A stretch of DNA of 64,000 nt from positions 2,170,001 to 2,234,000 of the forward strand of contig NZ_OU963893.1 in NCBI RefSeq assembly GCF_918797525.1, read 5' to 3'. The position numbers were made by a program, and so were the translations under genes. Source of the DNA: an unidentified bacterial endosymbiont. GTDB taxonomy: Bacteria > Pseudomonadota > Gammaproteobacteria > Enterobacterales > Enterobacteriaceae. The notes below the pieces were generated by a model. The model was not told where the DNA came from, searched no databases, and worked only from the letters and a program-made list of their open reading frames with translations. Positions 48,060 through 58,898 of the stretch are shown here, piece by piece (the first letter of the stretch is position 1; each line of letters starts with the position of its first letter).

Positions 48060-48695
48060 TCAGGCGTAGACTTTATCTTTATACTCGCACAGATCTTCGA
48101 TGATGCAGGAGCCGCAGCGGGGCTTGCGCGCAATACAGGTATAGCGACCATGCAGGATCAGCCAGTGATGGCAATCGACCTTAAATTCAGCGGGAACAAC
48201 TTTTAACAGCTTCTCTTCAACCTGCTCGACGTTTTTGCCAGGTGCAAAGCGGGTGCGATTAGAGACGCGGAAGATATGGGTATCTACGGCAATAGTGGGC
48301 CAGCCAAACGCGGTATTCAACACCACGTTCGCAGTTTTACGCCCGACGCCCGGTAGGGCTTCCAGCGCCGCCCGGTCTTCAGGCACTTCGCCACCGTGCT
48401 GTTCCAGTAAAATACGGCAGGTCTTGATGACGTTCTCCGCTTTGCTGTTAAACAGACCGATGGTTTTGATATACGACTTCACGCCGTCTACCCCCAGATC
48501 CAGCATCGCCTGTGGTGTATTCGCCACCGGATAGAGCAGGGCCGTGGCTTTATTTACGCTCACGTCCGTGGCCTGGGCAGAGAGCAGCACGGCGATTAAC
48601 AGCTCAAACGGCGAGTTAAAATTGAGTTCCGTTGTCGGATGCGGGTTTTCATTTTGCAGACGTGTGAGGATCGCAATGCGCTTTTCTTTGTTCAT
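48060..48695 (-). CDS. nth: endonuclease III
   Basis: 211 residues, as in E. coli. HhH-GPD glycosylase with [18 protein letters not shown], catalytic Lys in that HhH and Asp in [12 protein letters not shown], and the [4Fe-4S] loop [17 protein letters not shown]. It removes oxidised pyrimidines and cuts the AP site. It overlaps rsxE by 4 bp and is the last gene of the rsx operon. Confidence 0.98.
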   Translation of the reverse strand: MNKEKRIAILTRLQNENPHPTTELNFNSPFELLIAVLLSAQATDVSVNKATALLYPVANTPQAMLDLGVDGVKSYIKTIGLFNSKAENVIKTCRILLEQHGGEVPEDRAALEALPGVGRKTANVVLNTAFGWPTIAVDTHIFRVSNRTRFAPGKNVEQVEEKLLKVVPAEFKVDCHHWLILHGRYTCIARKPRCGSCIIEDLCEYKDKVYA

Positions 48696-49378
48696 GAAGC
48701 CTTCTCGGGTATCCCTTCCTGGACGCTGCGCTCGGCCGCACGGCGTTTACGTTTTTCATCAATCAGGTATTTTACCGCCAGCATCATGCCAAGGCCAATA
48801 AACGCGCCGGGGGGCAACATGGCCAGCAGGAACGGCGTATCCGTATGGAACACTTCGATGCGCAACGCTTTAGCCCAGCCGCCCAACAGCGCATCGGCCC
48901 CGTCAAACAGCGTACTGTTGCCCAGAATTTCACGCATCGATCCCAGCACGAACATCGCGCAGGTGGCGCCCATACCGATGGCAAAACCATCAAGCGCCGA
49001 CATGGCCGGACTGTTCTTTACGGCAAAGGCTTCAGCGCGGCCAACAACGATACAGTTGGTCACGATAAGCGGAATAAAGATCCCAAGCGACTGGTACAGA
49101 CCAAACGCATAGGCGTTGATTAGCATCTGAACGATGCTCACCACCGATGCAATAATCATTACATAGATTGGAATACGGATTTCCGTTGGCGTCCAGCGGC
49201 GCAGGGCAGAGATGGACAGGTTGGTCAGGGTCAAGACCAGCGTGGTCGCAAGCCCCAGCCCCAGCGCATTGGTGGCGGTGGAGGTGACGGCCAGCAACGG
49301 GCACATACCCAGCAACTGGACCAGTGCGGAGTTGTTCTTCCACAGACCCTGAACGATGACCTCTTTAACCTGGCTCAT
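48692..49378 (-). CDS. rsxE: Rsx electron-transport complex subunit RsxE
   Basis: 228 residues with six predicted helices, homologous to RnfE/NqrD ([40 protein letters not shown]). It is part of the inner-membrane RsxABCDGE complex, which uses NADH to reduce the [2Fe-2S] clusters of SoxR and so turns off the superoxide response. It overlaps nth and rsxG by 4 bp each. Confidence 0.97.
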   Translation of the reverse strand: MSQVKEVIVQGLWKNNSALVQLLGMCPLLAVTSTATNALGLGLATTLVLTLTNLSISALRRWTPTEIRIPIYVMIIASVVSIVQMLINAYAFGLYQSLGIFIPLIVTNCIVVGRAEAFAVKNSPAMSALDGFAIGMGATCAMFVLGSMREILGNSTLFDGADALLGGWAKALRIEVFHTDTPFLLAMLPPGAFIGLGMMLAVKYLIDEKRKRRAAERSVQEGIPEKAS

Positions 49379-50001
49379 GATGACTCCTCACAGGCCGGAA
49401 GTTGATTGAGTTGCGCAGGCAGCGTTTCAGCATACAGCCCGGCTCGTTTGACAGCGTTAACTATTGCGCGCGGCGTGATGGTGGCACCGGTGAACTGGTC
49501 GAATTCGCCGCCATCTTTCTTCACCGCGAATGCGCTATCCTCTTCGCCATGAATAACTTTACCGGCAAAGTGTAAAATCCAGTCGCTCATGCGCGTCTCG
49601 ATTTTATCTCCAAGACCGGGTGTTTCATGGTGCCCGGTCACCCGGGTACCCAGCACGGTTCCGGAAAAATCAGTGCCAACCAGCAGTTGAATCGCCCCCG
49701 AATAGCCATCGGGGGCGGTAGCTTCCATTACGACGCCCACCGGCTGGTCACCCTTACGGGCGATAAAGAGGCGATGCGGGCCTTTACCAAGCTGGGGAGC
49801 CTCAACCACGAAACAGCTTTTCTGCAGGTTATTATCATAGAACTCGGCTGGGATCACCTGATCAAAAAGCGCTTTTTGCTGCTTGACCGCCTGTTCTTCA
49901 ATGGTTGTTTTGGTCAGCGCATTGACCAGCGCCGTCAGCCCAGTCAGGACAGCGGCGAAGACAGCCAGCGTAACGCCGTGTTTCTGCATCGTTTTTAACA
50001 T
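49375..50001 (-). CDS. rsxG: Rsx electron-transport complex subunit RsxG
   Basis: ATG 50001 ([20 protein letters not shown]) matches E. coli RsxG; 208 residues. One N-terminal membrane anchor and a periplasmic FMN-binding domain with the flavinylation motif [10 protein letters not shown], whose second Thr is the attachment site. It carries electrons across the membrane within the complex. Confidence 0.97.
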   Translation of the reverse strand: MLKTMQKHGVTLAVFAAVLTGLTALVNALTKTTIEEQAVKQQKALFDQVIPAEFYDNNLQKSCFVVEAPQLGKGPHRLFIARKGDQPVGVVMEATAPDGYSGAIQLLVGTDFSGTVLGTRVTGHHETPGLGDKIETRMSDWILHFAGKVIHGEEDSAFAVKKDGGEFDQFTGATITPRAIVNAVKRAGLYAETLPAQLNQLPACEESS

Positions 50002-50011
50002 GGCGAAGCCC

Positions 50012-51064
50012 TTAACGGTGACCGTAGACGCGTGGACGCGTGTAGTAGTCGATGAGCGGAACGGTGATATTGGCCAGCAGTACGGCAAAAGCCACGCCAT
50101 CCGGATAGCCCCCAAAACTGCGGATAAGCCATACTAACAACCCTGCCAGCGCGCCGAAAATCAGGCGACCACGATTTGTGGTTGAGGCCGTAACCGGGTC
50201 GGTCAGGATAAAGAATGCGCCGAGCATGGTGGCGCCGGAGAGCAGATGCATCTGCGGGCTGGCCATTGACTCAGGGGAGAACAGCCAGCCCAACGTGGAG
50301 CAGACCGTAAGCGTAATCAGAAAGCTCAGCGGAATATGCCAGCGAATCGCCTTTTGTTGCAGCAGGATCGCGCCACCCAGCAGGTAGGCGAGATTGACCC
50401 ACTGCCAGCCTGCGCCCGCCAGCATACCGCTGTAGATGGCGGATTTCATAATTTGCTCAACGCTGTGCCCGGCATGCAGCGACGTTTTAAAGGTGTCGAG
50501 CGGCGTAGCCTGGCTGATACCGTCCACGCCCATACGCAGCGCGGTCATATCGGTACCGAGTGCAGTATGGCCTGTAAAGATAACGTTCAGGGCATCCATA
50601 AAGCCAGGCACCGTGGCGGCAATTTCCTGCGGTGGCAACCAGTTGGTCATCTGCACCGGGAAGGAGATCAGCAACACCACGTAGCCGATCATCGCCGGGT
50701 TGAACGGGTTATGGCCCAGGCCGCCATACAGCTGTTTGGCGATAATCACCGCAAACACGGTTCCGAGCACCACCATCCACCAGGGGGCGAGCGGGGGAAT
50801 ACTGATCGCCAGCAGGAGGCCGGTCAGCAGCGCGGAGTTGTCGCTAAGAATGCGGGAAACGTCCATCTTGCGCAGCGTCAGGATCAGGCCTTCCGCCGCC
50901 AGCGCGCTGGCCGTGCCGAGTACTAACTGGAAAAGGGTTCCCCAGCCAAAAAACCAGAACTGAACGGCGATACCCGGCAGGGCAGCCAGGCAGACCAGCA
51001 TCATAATACGCGACGTCTGGCGCTGGTTATGGGTATAGGGGGAACTTGCGATTCTGAAAACCAT
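50012..51064 (-). CDS. rsxD: Rsx electron-transport complex subunit RsxD
   Basis: 350 residues, NqrB/RnfD family, with about ten predicted helices and a covalent FMN site expected at the Thr in [31 protein letters not shown] is a family signature. Its ATG directly follows the rsxC TAA with no gap, and rsxG begins 10 bp after its stop. Confidence 0.97.
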   Translation of the reverse strand: MVFRIASSPYTHNQRQTSRIMMLVCLAALPGIAVQFWFFGWGTLFQLVLGTASALAAEGLILTLRKMDVSRILSDNSALLTGLLLAISIPPLAPWWMVVLGTVFAVIIAKQLYGGLGHNPFNPAMIGYVVLLISFPVQMTNWLPPQEIAATVPGFMDALNVIFTGHTALGTDMTALRMGVDGISQATPLDTFKTSLHAGHSVEQIMKSAIYSGMLAGAGWQWVNLAYLLGGAILLQQKAIRWHIPLSFLITLTVCSTLGWLFSPESMASPQMHLLSGATMLGAFFILTDPVTASTTNRGRLIFGALAGLLVWLIRSFGGYPDGVAFAVLLANITVPLIDYYTRPRVYGHR

Positions 51065-52981
51065 TTAATCCTCGTTAACTGCTTGCTGTGCGGCTTTCTT
51101 CGCCTGAACGCGGGCAATCGCGGCGGCGACAGCGGCTTTACGCGGATCGTCGTTGGTGGCCTGCGGCTCTTCCTGCTGTGCCGCCTTACGGGCTTTCGCG
51201 CGGGCGATGGCGGCCTCGACGGCTGCCTTGCGCGGGTCGACCGGTACGTCGGGTTCCGCAGTGGGCTGTGGCTGAGTCGCTTTTCGCGCTTTAGCGCGGG
51301 CAATAGCCGCCTCAACCGCCGCTTTACGCGGATCTGTCTCAGCGTCGGGTTGCTCATGCTGTGCCTGACGGGCGCGAGCCTGCGCTTTACGCGCCTCGCG
51401 GGCGGCAATGGCTTCGCTATTATCTGGTTTTTCACCCGCAGGGATCACGATAGCTTGTGCCGCCGTGGCTTTTTTCTCACGCACGCGAGCCAGCGCGGCG
51501 TTAATGGCATCCTGATCTTTTCCACCAGGCTGAACGGCGGCTTGCTTATGCCGCTCATGGCGGGCCGCTTTCTCACGCTCAAGCCGCGCCTGACGGGCTT
51601 CAAAGCGGGCTTTCGCTTCGGCGGCGCGTTTTTCTTCCATCGAAATAGCATAAATTTCGGCCTTCTCCTGACGGAAGTATTGCACCAGCGGGATATTGCT
51701 TGGGCAGACCCAGGCGCAGGCGCCGCACTCGATGCAGTCAGCCAGGTTATGGGCTTTTGCCTTATCATGGAGCTGGCCTTTGCTATACCAGTAAAGCTGC
51801 TGGGGTAGCAGGTCGGCCGGGCATGCGTCGGCGCAGGCGCTGCAGCGGATACAGCCTTTCTCTTCCTGCTCCTCACCCATCTCCGTGGGGGAAGGGGCGA
51901 GGAGACAGTTAGTTATTTTCACCACCGGAACATCCAGCCAGGGCAGGGTGAAGCCCATTAATGGGCCGCCCATGATCACCATCTGGTGACTGCCGGGGCA
52001 AAATTCAGCCTGTTCGAGAAGATGGCGTACCGGCGTGCCGAGACGCGCCCAGACGTTACCGGGACGCGCAACCGACTCTCCGGTTAAGGTCACAACGCGC
52101 TCGGTTAAGGGTTCACCATCGACCACCGCACGTTTTACCGCATAGGCGGTACCGACGTTTTGCATCAGCACGCCAATATCCGACGAGCGTCCGCCGTGCG
52201 GAACCTGTTTTCCGGTCAGAATTTGCGTCAGTTGCTTCGCACCGCCAGAGGGATACTTGGTCGGGATAACGCGCAGGCCAATATCATGGCTACCGGCCAG
52301 CACGGCACGCAGCATGGAGATGGCCTGGGGTTTGTTGTCTTCAATGCCGATGAGCACCTCACGCGGCTGCAGAATATGCGCAAGGATGCGGATCCCTTCT
52401 ACTACCTGTGCGGCGCAGTCCTGCATCAGCCGGTCATCGGCGGTGATGTAAGGTTCGCATTCAGCGGCATTGATAATCAGCGTTTCAATTTTATCGCCCC
52501 CGCCGCGCAGCTTGGCGCCCGTCGGAAAGCCTGCGCCGCCGAGACCGGCAACGCCAAACTGATGGATGCGCTCTATCAGCGCTTCACGGCTTTGGGCGCG
52601 GTAATCACTCCAGCCATCACGTTCAATCCAGTGGTCTTCGCCGTCGGCGTCGATAATCACGCTCAGCTCAGAGAGGGCCGACGGGTGCGCCACGGTATGA
52701 GGAGAAATCGATACCACAGTACCGGACGTCGGGGCGTGCACCGGCAGCATACGACCGCGACCAAAGGTTAAGGGCTGGCCGCGAAGGACGGTATCGCCTT
52801 CTTTAACGCACAGTTCGCCTTCAGCGCCGAGGTGCTGTTTAAGCGGCATCACGTAACGGGTCGCCAGCGGGATCTGACGTAGCGGAGTGCCATTGGACTG
52901 GGTCTTCATTTCAGGCGGATGGATACCGCCGTCGAAGTCCCAAATCTTCTCTTTTCTGAAAGCCGAAAATAACTTAAGCAT
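51065..52981 (-). CDS. rsxC: Rsx electron-transport complex subunit RsxC
   Basis: 638 residues (E. coli 740). The N-terminal NqrF/RnfC region binds NADH and FMN ([33 protein letters not shown]); two [4Fe-4S] motifs follow ([12 protein letters not shown] and [12 protein letters not shown], about 375-425). The C-terminal third is an Ala/Lys/Arg-rich helical tail with repeats [19 protein letters not shown]. The tail has three good copies here, against five in E. coli, which explains the shorter length. It overlaps rsxB by 8 bp. Confidence 0.97.
   Translation of the reverse strand: MLKLFSAFRKEKIWDFDGGIHPPEMKTQSNGTPLRQIPLATRYVMPLKQHLGAEGELCVKEGDTVLRGQPLTFGRGRMLPVHAPTSGTVVSISPHTVAHPSALSELSVIIDADGEDHWIERDGWSDYRAQSREALIERIHQFGVAGLGGAGFPTGAKLRGGGDKIETLIINAAECEPYITADDRLMQDCAAQVVEGIRILAHILQPREVLIGIEDNKPQAISMLRAVLAGSHDIGLRVIPTKYPSGGAKQLTQILTGKQVPHGGRSSDIGVLMQNVGTAYAVKRAVVDGEPLTERVVTLTGESVARPGNVWARLGTPVRHLLEQAEFCPGSHQMVIMGGPLMGFTLPWLDVPVVKITNCLLAPSPTEMGEEQEEKGCIRCSACADACPADLLPQQLYWYSKGQLHDKAKAHNLADCIECGACAWVCPSNIPLVQYFRQEKAEIYAISMEEKRAAEAKARFEARQARLEREKAARHERHKQAAVQPGGKDQDAINAALARVREKKATAAQAIVIPAGEKPDNSEAIAAREARKAQARARQAQHEQPDAETDPRKAAVEAAIARAKARKATQPQPTAEPDVPVDPRKAAVEAAIARAKARKAAQQEEPQATNDDPRKAAVAAAIARVQAKKAAQQAVNED
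51080..51350 (-). repeat. coding repeats in the RsxC C-terminal tail
   Basis: Three near-identical coding units, each holding DPRKAAVxAAIARxxAKKA or [19 protein letters not shown], are spaced by about 30 codons. Such repeats vary in number among strains by slippage or recombination. Confidence 0.85.
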
Positions 52982-53552
52982 GGTGTTCCACAGGAATATT
53001 GCGAACCGGAATGGTTTGAAGATCCCACTTCCAGCTTTCGGTGGTCGTTTCGACCGGACGTAAGGTTATACACTGCGTCGGGCAGGGGGCCACACAGAGG
53101 TTACACCCGGTGCACAGATCCGCTACAACGGTGTGCATGGCGCGGGTTGCGCCCACAATGGCATCGACGGGACACGCCTGAATACATTTGGTGCAGCCGA
53201 TGCAGTTAGGTTCGTCGATCACCGCCAGGACGCGAACCGGTTCCTGCACATCCGCATCGCCATCAGCAGGCTGCGGGTCAACGTTAAGCAGGGCGGCAAT
53301 TTTCAGCATCACTGCTTCGCCACCCGGCGCGCAGCGGTTGATTTTTTCACCCTGCACGCCCACGGCTTCTGCGTAGGGACGACAGCCAGGATAACCGCAT
53401 TGCCCGCACTGGCTTTGCGGTAAAAGCGCGTCAATTTTTTCGACAACGGGATCGTCCTCAACCGCGAAACGGCGAGAGGCATACCCGAGAATCAGACCAA
53501 ACACCAACCCCAAAACGCTGATGGAGGCGATGGCAATCCAGATAGCATTCAT
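52974..53552 (-). CDS. rsxB: Rsx electron-transport complex subunit RsxB
   Basis: 192 residues, the E. coli length. An N-terminal anchor, a four-Cys cluster motif ([16 protein letters not shown]), and two ferredoxin-type [4Fe-4S] motifs ([18 protein letters not shown] and [16 protein letters not shown]). It passes electrons within the complex, probably to SoxR. Its start overlaps the rsxA stop by one base. Confidence 0.97.
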   Translation of the reverse strand: MNAIWIAIASISVLGLVFGLILGYASRRFAVEDDPVVEKIDALLPQSQCGQCGYPGCRPYAEAVGVQGEKINRCAPGGEAVMLKIAALLNVDPQPADGDADVQEPVRVLAVIDEPNCIGCTKCIQACPVDAIVGATRAMHTVVADLCTGCNLCVAPCPTQCITLRPVETTTESWKWDLQTIPVRNIPVEHHA

Positions 53553-54133
53553 TACAACTTCACCAGACCACTAAAGCCCATAAAGGCCAGAGACATTAAA
53601 CCTGCTGTCACCAGGGCAATCGCGTTCCCACGAAACGGCGCGGGAATGTCGGCAGCCGCCAGGCGTTCACGGATAGAGGCAAACAGCACCATCACCAGCG
53701 AGAAACCGACGGCGGCAGAGAAGCCGTACAGCGCCGATTGCATAAAATTATGCCCGAGGTTGATGTTCAGCAGCGCCACGCCGAGGACGGCGCAGTTAGT
53801 GGTGATGAGCGGCAGGAAGATCCCCAGCAGACGGTACAGCGCCGGGCTGGTTTTACGCACCACCATTTCGGTAAATTGCACCACGACCGCGATAACCAGG
53901 ATAAAGGCCAGCGTGCGCAGATATATTAATCCCAGCGGGATCAGGATCCAGGTGTCAATCCACCACGCGCAGATGGACGCCAGCGTCATAACGAAGGTTG
54001 TCGCCAGCCCCATGCCCATTGCCGTTTCCAGCTTTTTGGAAACACCCATAAACGGACACAGGCCAAGAAACTTCACCAGGACGAAGTTATTCACCAGCAC
54101 AGTGCCGACAAAGAGCAGTAAGTAATCGGTCAT
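53552..54133 (-). CDS. rsxA: Rsx electron-transport complex subunit RsxA
   Basis: 193 residues with six predicted helices, homologous to RnfA/NqrE and similar in pattern to RsxE ([40 protein letters not shown]). First gene of rsxABCDGE-nth, all on one strand with overlaps or short gaps, hence one operon. Confidence 0.98.
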   Translation of the reverse strand: MTDYLLLFVGTVLVNNFVLVKFLGLCPFMGVSKKLETAMGMGLATTFVMTLASICAWWIDTWILIPLGLIYLRTLAFILVIAVVVQFTEMVVRKTSPALYRLLGIFLPLITTNCAVLGVALLNINLGHNFMQSALYGFSAAVGFSLVMVLFASIRERLAAADIPAPFRGNAIALVTAGLMSLAFMGFSGLVKL

Positions 54134-54209
54134 TATTCAGCCTGAAATAAAAAAGCCGCCTATTATCGGACAAAGCACGACAGGCGACAACAGGTTAACT
54201 GTAAGGTTA

Positions 54210-54650
54210 TTACGGGTTCACGAAGGTTTTCTTAACCCGCATCGAACGCTTGAAATAAGGCACCAGCAGCGCGGTCGCCAGTAACGGGAAAAGCAGTTGG
54301 CGAACGGCCAGGGCGTCCGAAACCGGTGAAAACGCAAAGGCTTTCACCGCCAGCAGAACTGAAATCAGCAGCCAGATAATGTAGTGCTTAGGTACGCCTT
54401 TGCGACGCTTAAAGAAAGCAATGGTCAACCAGAGCGTGTAGTACCACATGGCAATCGCGAAAACGAACGAGATAAACCACAGCGCAATTTTGAGCACGCT
54501 TTGCGACATCAACGTCTGCATGGCGTGCGGTGTGACGAGCGCGGTGGTGTAGAGCAGCAGCGCAAGCGTTGCGCTTAATAAAGCAACCAGCAGCCATGCC
54601 AGCGGGGCAAGTAACCAGCCTCCAATGCGTTCTCCAGGCGTTGCGGTCAT
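54210..54650 (-). CDS. ydgK: DUF2569 inner-membrane protein YdgK
   Basis: ATG 54650 with GGGAGAGTTT before it gives 146 residues, MTATPGERIGGWLLAPLAWL, similar to E. coli YdgK (136). Four predicted membrane helices. Function unknown. It lies between cnu and rsxA as in E. coli and may share transcription with either. Confidence 0.9.
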   Translation of the reverse strand: MTATPGERIGGWLLAPLAWLLVALLSATLALLLYTTALVTPHAMQTLMSQSVLKIALWFISFVFAIAMWYYTLWLTIAFFKRRKGVPKHYIIWLLISVLLAVKAFAFSPVSDALAVRQLLFPLLATALLVPYFKRSMRVKKTFVNP

Positions 54651-54736
54651 AAACTCTCCCATAGGTCTGCGCGAAAAGGTATACAGAAATTTGCAGGCCG
54701 AAGAGTATATAACATTTCGCGCGGATGGCTACTTTC

Positions 54737-54952
54737 TTATAAAACGTAACGCCATACCGACTTTGGGACTTCGCCAACGTTGAACAAACGACCGCCGGAG
54801 ACGAGCTCGGCACGGCGATGATCCGCGGCGCGGTACATATTAATAATTTGCTGATTATCCGACAGGGAGTAGTTCAGATGATCAAAGAGTTTTTCCAGGC
54901 TTTCAAGGGAATTGATTTTACGAAATTTTAATAAATAATCCTGAACCGTCAT
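54737..54952 (-). CDS. cnu: oriC-binding nucleoid-associated protein Cnu (YdgT)
   Basis: 71 residues, nearly identical to E. coli Cnu ([40 protein letters not shown]). An Hha-family protein that partners H-NS and StpA and binds a site at oriC. Same length as in E. coli. Confidence 0.97.
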   Translation of the reverse strand: MTVQDYLLKFRKINSLESLEKLFDHLNYSLSDNQQIINMYRAADHRRAELVSGGRLFNVGEVPKSVWRYVL

Positions 54953-55135
54953 GTTAATAATTTTCCATTTAAAAAGGGTAAGATCACTAAGGATAATTCG
55001 ATCGAATAATAAACGGATGAATAAAAGACGAAAACTCAGGCATCGATTGATGCCTGGAAATGAAGGTTAACGATGTTCATCACAACTGGCAATATGCCGC
55101 AGACACATTATGACACGCTTTAATGCCGGAAGGCG

Positions 55136-55273
55136 TTACTTAGGATGGGCAACAGTGACAGGCTCTGGCGGCTGGTAGTTATCGATATGGCTGGCAACGC
55201 CGAGCAAAATGACCGATACCCCAAGAACAATCCATCCCGCTAATTCAATGATTCGATTAAAAATTGATGTCAT
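55136..55273 (-). CDS. blr: small membrane protein Blr (beta-lactam resistance, division)
   Basis: The reverse strand from ATG 55273 encodes 45 residues: MTSIFNRIIELAGWIVLGVS, a single membrane helix, then ASHIDNYQPPEPVTV and AHPK. It matches E. coli Blr (41 residues) over NRxIELxGWIVLxVSVILLGVA and ASHIDNYQPPE. In E. coli the start is the Met before NRLIEL; here that codon is Phe, so the start must be four residues earlier, though no clear RBS is seen. Blr is linked to the divisome. The neighbours cnu and ydgJ agree. Confidence 0.85.
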   Translation of the reverse strand: MTSIFNRIIELAGWIVLGVSVILLGVASHIDNYQPPEPVTVAHPK

Positions 55274-55507
55274 GATTGGTGTTTGTCATTTATCCATAAA
55301 TACAGGGTGTAAATTTTACAGCGGCACCTCTTTGACGGCAAGCGCTTTGGGTATAGGTTCTTTAAATGAAATCAGAAGGTTAACCTGATGTAACAAAAAA
55401 CGACGCATAGAGGATGCTATTCTTCAGGCTGTGGCACATTATTATTCTGTACTGATATCAGAAAAGTCTGTGCGAAATAAAAAATCCTGCCACAGGAGGA
55501 CACATTT

Positions 55508-56548
55508 ATGAGTGATAGCATCCGCGTCGGGTTAATAGGTTACGGGTATGCGAGCAAAACATTCCATGCGCCTCTGATTGCCGGGACGGCGGGAATGACG
55601 TTGGCCGCCGTGTCAAGCAGCGACGCAGACAAAGTCCATGGTGACTGGCCCACCGTGCCGGTGGTGTCTGAGCCAAAACATCTTTTCAACGACCCCAACA
55701 TTGATTTAATTGTGATCCCCACGCCCAACGACACCCATTTTCCTCTGGCTAAAGCCGCGCTGGAGGCCGGGAAGCATGTTGTTGTCGATAAACCCTTTAC
55801 CGTGACGTTGTCACAAGCAAGAGAGCTGGATGCGCTGGCGAAGAGCCTCGGCAGGCTGTTGTCGGTGTTTCACAACCGGCGCTGGGATAGCGATTTCCTG
55901 ACGATAAAAGCGCTCCTTGCTCAAGGAACGCTGGGGGAGATAGCCTTTTTTGAATCGCACTTTGATCGTTTTCGCCCGCAGGTACGTAACCGCTGGCGGG
56001 AACAGGCAGGCCCCGGGAGCGGTATCTGGTACGATTTAGCGCCGCATTTGCTCGATCAGGCCGTCAATCTGTTTGGTCTGCCGGTGAGTATGACGGTCGA
56101 TCTGGCTCAGCTCAGACCTGGCGCGCAGGCCACCGATTATTTTCACGCGGTGTTAAGCTACCCGCAGCGGCGCATCGTGCTGCACGCGACAATGCTGGCC
56201 GCGTCAGAGACGCCGCGGTATACCCTCCACGGAACGCGGGGTAGTTACGTCAAGTTTGGTCTGGATCCGCAGGAGGAACGGCTGAAAAACGGGGAGCGTT
56301 TGCCGCAGGAAGACTGGGGATACGACATGCGCGACGGCGTGGTCACGCGCGTAGAGGGGGAGGCGTGTGTCCAGGAAACCCTGCTGACTCTCCCGGGTAA
56401 CTATCCTGCGTTTTATGCCGCAATCCGTGACGCCCTGAGTGGATCGGGTGAAAACCCGGTGCCAGCAAGCCAGGCGATTCAGATTATGGAGCTCATTGAA
56501 CTGGGCATTGAATCTGCCAGGCACCGCGCGACGCTGTGTCTGGCATGA
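55508..56548 (+). CDS. ydgJ: Gfo/Idh/MocA-family oxidoreductase YdgJ
   Basis: 346 residues. N-terminal Rossmann motif VGLIGYGYASKTFHAPLI, the family EKP-like VVDKPFTVTLSQA, and catalytic DLAPHLLDQAVNLFG. It is probably an NAD(P)-dependent sugar or polyol dehydrogenase; the substrate of E. coli YdgJ is unknown. It is convergent with add. Confidence 0.94.
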   Translation: MSDSIRVGLIGYGYASKTFHAPLIAGTAGMTLAAVSSSDADKVHGDWPTVPVVSEPKHLFNDPNIDLIVIPTPNDTHFPLAKAALEAGKHVVVDKPFTVTLSQARELDALAKSLGRLLSVFHNRRWDSDFLTIKALLAQGTLGEIAFFESHFDRFRPQVRNRWREQAGPGSGIWYDLAPHLLDQAVNLFGLPVSMTVDLAQLRPGAQATDYFHAVLSYPQRRIVLHATMLAASETPRYTLHGTRGSYVKFGLDPQEERLKNGERLPQEDWGYDMRDGVVTRVEGEACVQETLLTLPGNYPAFYAAIRDALSGSGENPVPASQAIQIMELIELGIESARHRATLCLA

Positions 56549-56578
56549 GTTCAGGCTGGCCGAAAGGCGGCACTGATG

Positions 56579-57580
56579 TTACCCGTGAGCCACTTTGTCG
56601 CGCAGCGCCTGTTTCTCTGCAGGCGTAATGAACGCCATTTCCAGGCCGTTAATCTGCGCCTGGCGGATCTGTTGCTGGCTCAGCCCGGCCTGCGGTGCGG
56701 CGAAGGTGTACTCGTGAATGATGTCCACACCCTGAACGGCCGGATCGTCGGTATTCAGCGACGCCAGCACGCCATGCGCAAGGAAGGTTTTTAACGGGTG
56801 CTTGTCCAGCGTCGATACCGTGCTGGTCTGCATGTTGGAGGTCAGGCAGGATTCAATCCCGATGCGCTGTTCCGCGAGGAAATCCAGCAGGGCGCGATCC
56901 TCGACGGCCTTCACCCCGTGACCGATACGTTCCGCCCCCAGTTCACGAATGGCCTGCCAGATGCTTTCCGGGCCCGCGGCTTCACCTGCATGAACGGTGA
57001 TATGCCAGCCTGCGTCGCGTGCGCGGTTGAAGTGAGAAAGAAACAGGCTCCCCGGGAAGCCCAGTTCATCACCCGCCAGATCAACCGCGGTGATGTGGTC
57101 GCGATGCGCCAGCAGCGCGTCCAGTTCCTGCAGGCAGGCCGCTTCGCCAAAGGTACGGCTCATAATACCAATCAGGCGCGCCTGCACGTCGAATGCGTTA
57201 CAGCCTTCACGCACGCCTTCAATTACGGCTTCCACTACGCCCGCTACCGGCAGGCTGTGGGTCATCGCCATATAGCCTGGGGAAAAACGCAGCTCAACAT
57301 AGTGCAGGCCGTTTCGGGCGGCATCTTCAACGTTTTCGAAAGCGACGCGGCGGCAGGCGTCCAGTGAGGCCAGCATCTTCACACCCCAGTCGAGTTTGCT
57401 CAGAAAACTCACCAGGTCTGGTTCATTTGAGGTGACCTGAACGTGCGGAATCAAGGTTTCAAGCGTTTGCGCAGGCAGGGTTAAATTGAACTGGCGGCCA
57501 AGATCGAGAATGGTTTGGGCACGAATGTTTCCGTCGAGATGACGATGAATATCAGTTAAGGGCAGGCGTGTATCAATCAT
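56579..57580 (-). CDS. add: adenosine deaminase
   Basis: 333 residues, the E. coli length. Zinc ligands are in DIHRHLDGN, the HAGE motif ([15 protein letters not shown]) and [11 protein letters not shown], with His in RIGHGV. It converts adenosine and deoxyadenosine to inosine and deoxyinosine. 96 bp separate it from malY upstream. Confidence 0.98.
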   Translation of the reverse strand: MIDTRLPLTDIHRHLDGNIRAQTILDLGRQFNLTLPAQTLETLIPHVQVTSNEPDLVSFLSKLDWGVKMLASLDACRRVAFENVEDAARNGLHYVELRFSPGYMAMTHSLPVAGVVEAVIEGVREGCNAFDVQARLIGIMSRTFGEAACLQELDALLAHRDHITAVDLAGDELGFPGSLFLSHFNRARDAGWHITVHAGEAAGPESIWQAIRELGAERIGHGVKAVEDRALLDFLAEQRIGIESCLTSNMQTSTVSTLDKHPLKTFLAHGVLASLNTDDPAVQGVDIIHEYTFAAPQAGLSQQQIRQAQINGLEMAFITPAEKQALRDKVAHG

Positions 57581-57676
57581 GGTCGCACTCTTTTCAGATT
57601 AAAGTGCGCCACAGTATAGAAACAAAACGGGATAAAAAGCGAATTGCGCAAAGGAATATTCCATTGCGCAACGCCA

Positions 57677-58849
57677 TTACTGGAGTGAGGCGATCCCGGC
57701 AATGAGCCGTTGCACTCCTTGCTCGAGCTTGCTGCGTGGGCAACCCACATTGAGGCGAATAAAACCCTTGCCTTCGCGACCGTAGGTATAACCCGGCATG
57801 ATCGCCACTTTTTGCTGCTCTATAAGCACCTTTTGCAGCGCGTTATCGTCAATGCCTAACGGGCGCAGATCGATCCAGGCGAGATAGGTTGCCTCGGGCG
57901 GCTGCCAGTTGAGTTGCTCAAAAGCCTGGTTTAATTCACGCGCCACGTACTGCAAATTTTCCTGCAGATACGCGCGCAACCCTTCAAGCCAGGGCTCGCC
58001 CTGCTGATAAGCCGCGATGTGTGCCGTTAACGTCAGCACTGAAGGCGAAGATAAGCCGTCACGCCCTTTGAGCGCACGCAGGTAACGAGTACGGCTTTCT
58101 TCGTCGCCAATGAGACCGTAAGCGCCCGTCAATGCCGGAATGTTAAAGCTTTTGGAACCTGAGGTCAGTAGCGCCCATGTGCCGCGCGCCACGTCGTTCC
58201 ACGGCGTATGACGATGTTCACCCCACACCATATCCATATGGATTTCATCGCTTATCACCGCCACGTCGTAGCGGGCGCAAAGTTCAGCCATAACGGTTAG
58301 CTCATGACGCGTCCAGACCTTACCCGTTGGGTTTTGCGGGCTACACAATAGCAGAATTTTGTTCTCCGGCTTCGCAAGCGCAGTTTCAAGCGCCTGCATA
58401 TCGCCTTGCCAGCCGGTGGTTTGTTTCAGCATCCCCACAGGCACTACGTTGCGCTGATTACCTTCGATCGCGTGATAAAACGCATCGTAGGCCGGAGTAT
58501 GCACTACCACGCCATCACCGGGCTGTGACCAGATACGAATCAGTTCCGAGACCATATAGATGACGGAAGGGCCATAAACCACCGATTCCCTGTCGATGCG
58601 GCTGTTAAAGCGTTGCTGGAACCAGTGGGCGACCGCGGCCAGGAACGCATCGTTTTTCCAGCGGCTATAACCAAACACGCCGTGATCAATGCGTTGCTGC
58701 AGCGCGTCGATGATGCAAGGCGCGGTGGCAAAATCCATATCCGAGATAGTGAAGGGCAGCAGGTCGGCAGCGCCAAACCGGTCAGCGACATAATCCCACT
58801 GCGTACACCAGGTGCCGTGACGATCCACGACGGCAGAAAAATCAAACAT
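57677..58849 (-). CDS. malY: MalY: PLP cystathionine beta-lyase and MalT antagonist
   Basis: 390 residues, E. coli length; a fold-type I aminotransferase with PLP lysine Lys233 (TSGSKSFNIPALTG). It has beta C-S lyase activity and binds MalT, keeping the maltose regulon activator inactive without maltotriose. It follows malX by 49 bp in the malXY operon controlled by MalI. Confidence 0.97.
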   Translation of the reverse strand: MFDFSAVVDRHGTWCTQWDYVADRFGAADLLPFTISDMDFATAPCIIDALQQRIDHGVFGYSRWKNDAFLAAVAHWFQQRFNSRIDRESVVYGPSVIYMVSELIRIWSQPGDGVVVHTPAYDAFYHAIEGNQRNVVPVGMLKQTTGWQGDMQALETALAKPENKILLLCSPQNPTGKVWTRHELTVMAELCARYDVAVISDEIHMDMVWGEHRHTPWNDVARGTWALLTSGSKSFNIPALTGAYGLIGDEESRTRYLRALKGRDGLSSPSVLTLTAHIAAYQQGEPWLEGLRAYLQENLQYVARELNQAFEQLNWQPPEATYLAWIDLRPLGIDDNALQKVLIEQQKVAIMPGYTYGREGKGFIRLNVGCPRSKLEQGVQRLIAGIASLQ

Positions 58850-58898
58850 GACGTTGTTCCTTAAAGTAAAACCCCCTCATGGTGAGGGGGCTGAGGCA

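Noticed and set aside
47849..48151. 100-codon minus-strand frame overlapping the end of nth
   Set aside because: Overlaps nth in another frame and continues into a low-information leader; no RBS.
51029..51808. 259-codon frame opposite the rsxC repeat tail
   Set aside because: Shadow of the Ala/Lys-rich repeats; the apparent repeats are inherited from rsxC.
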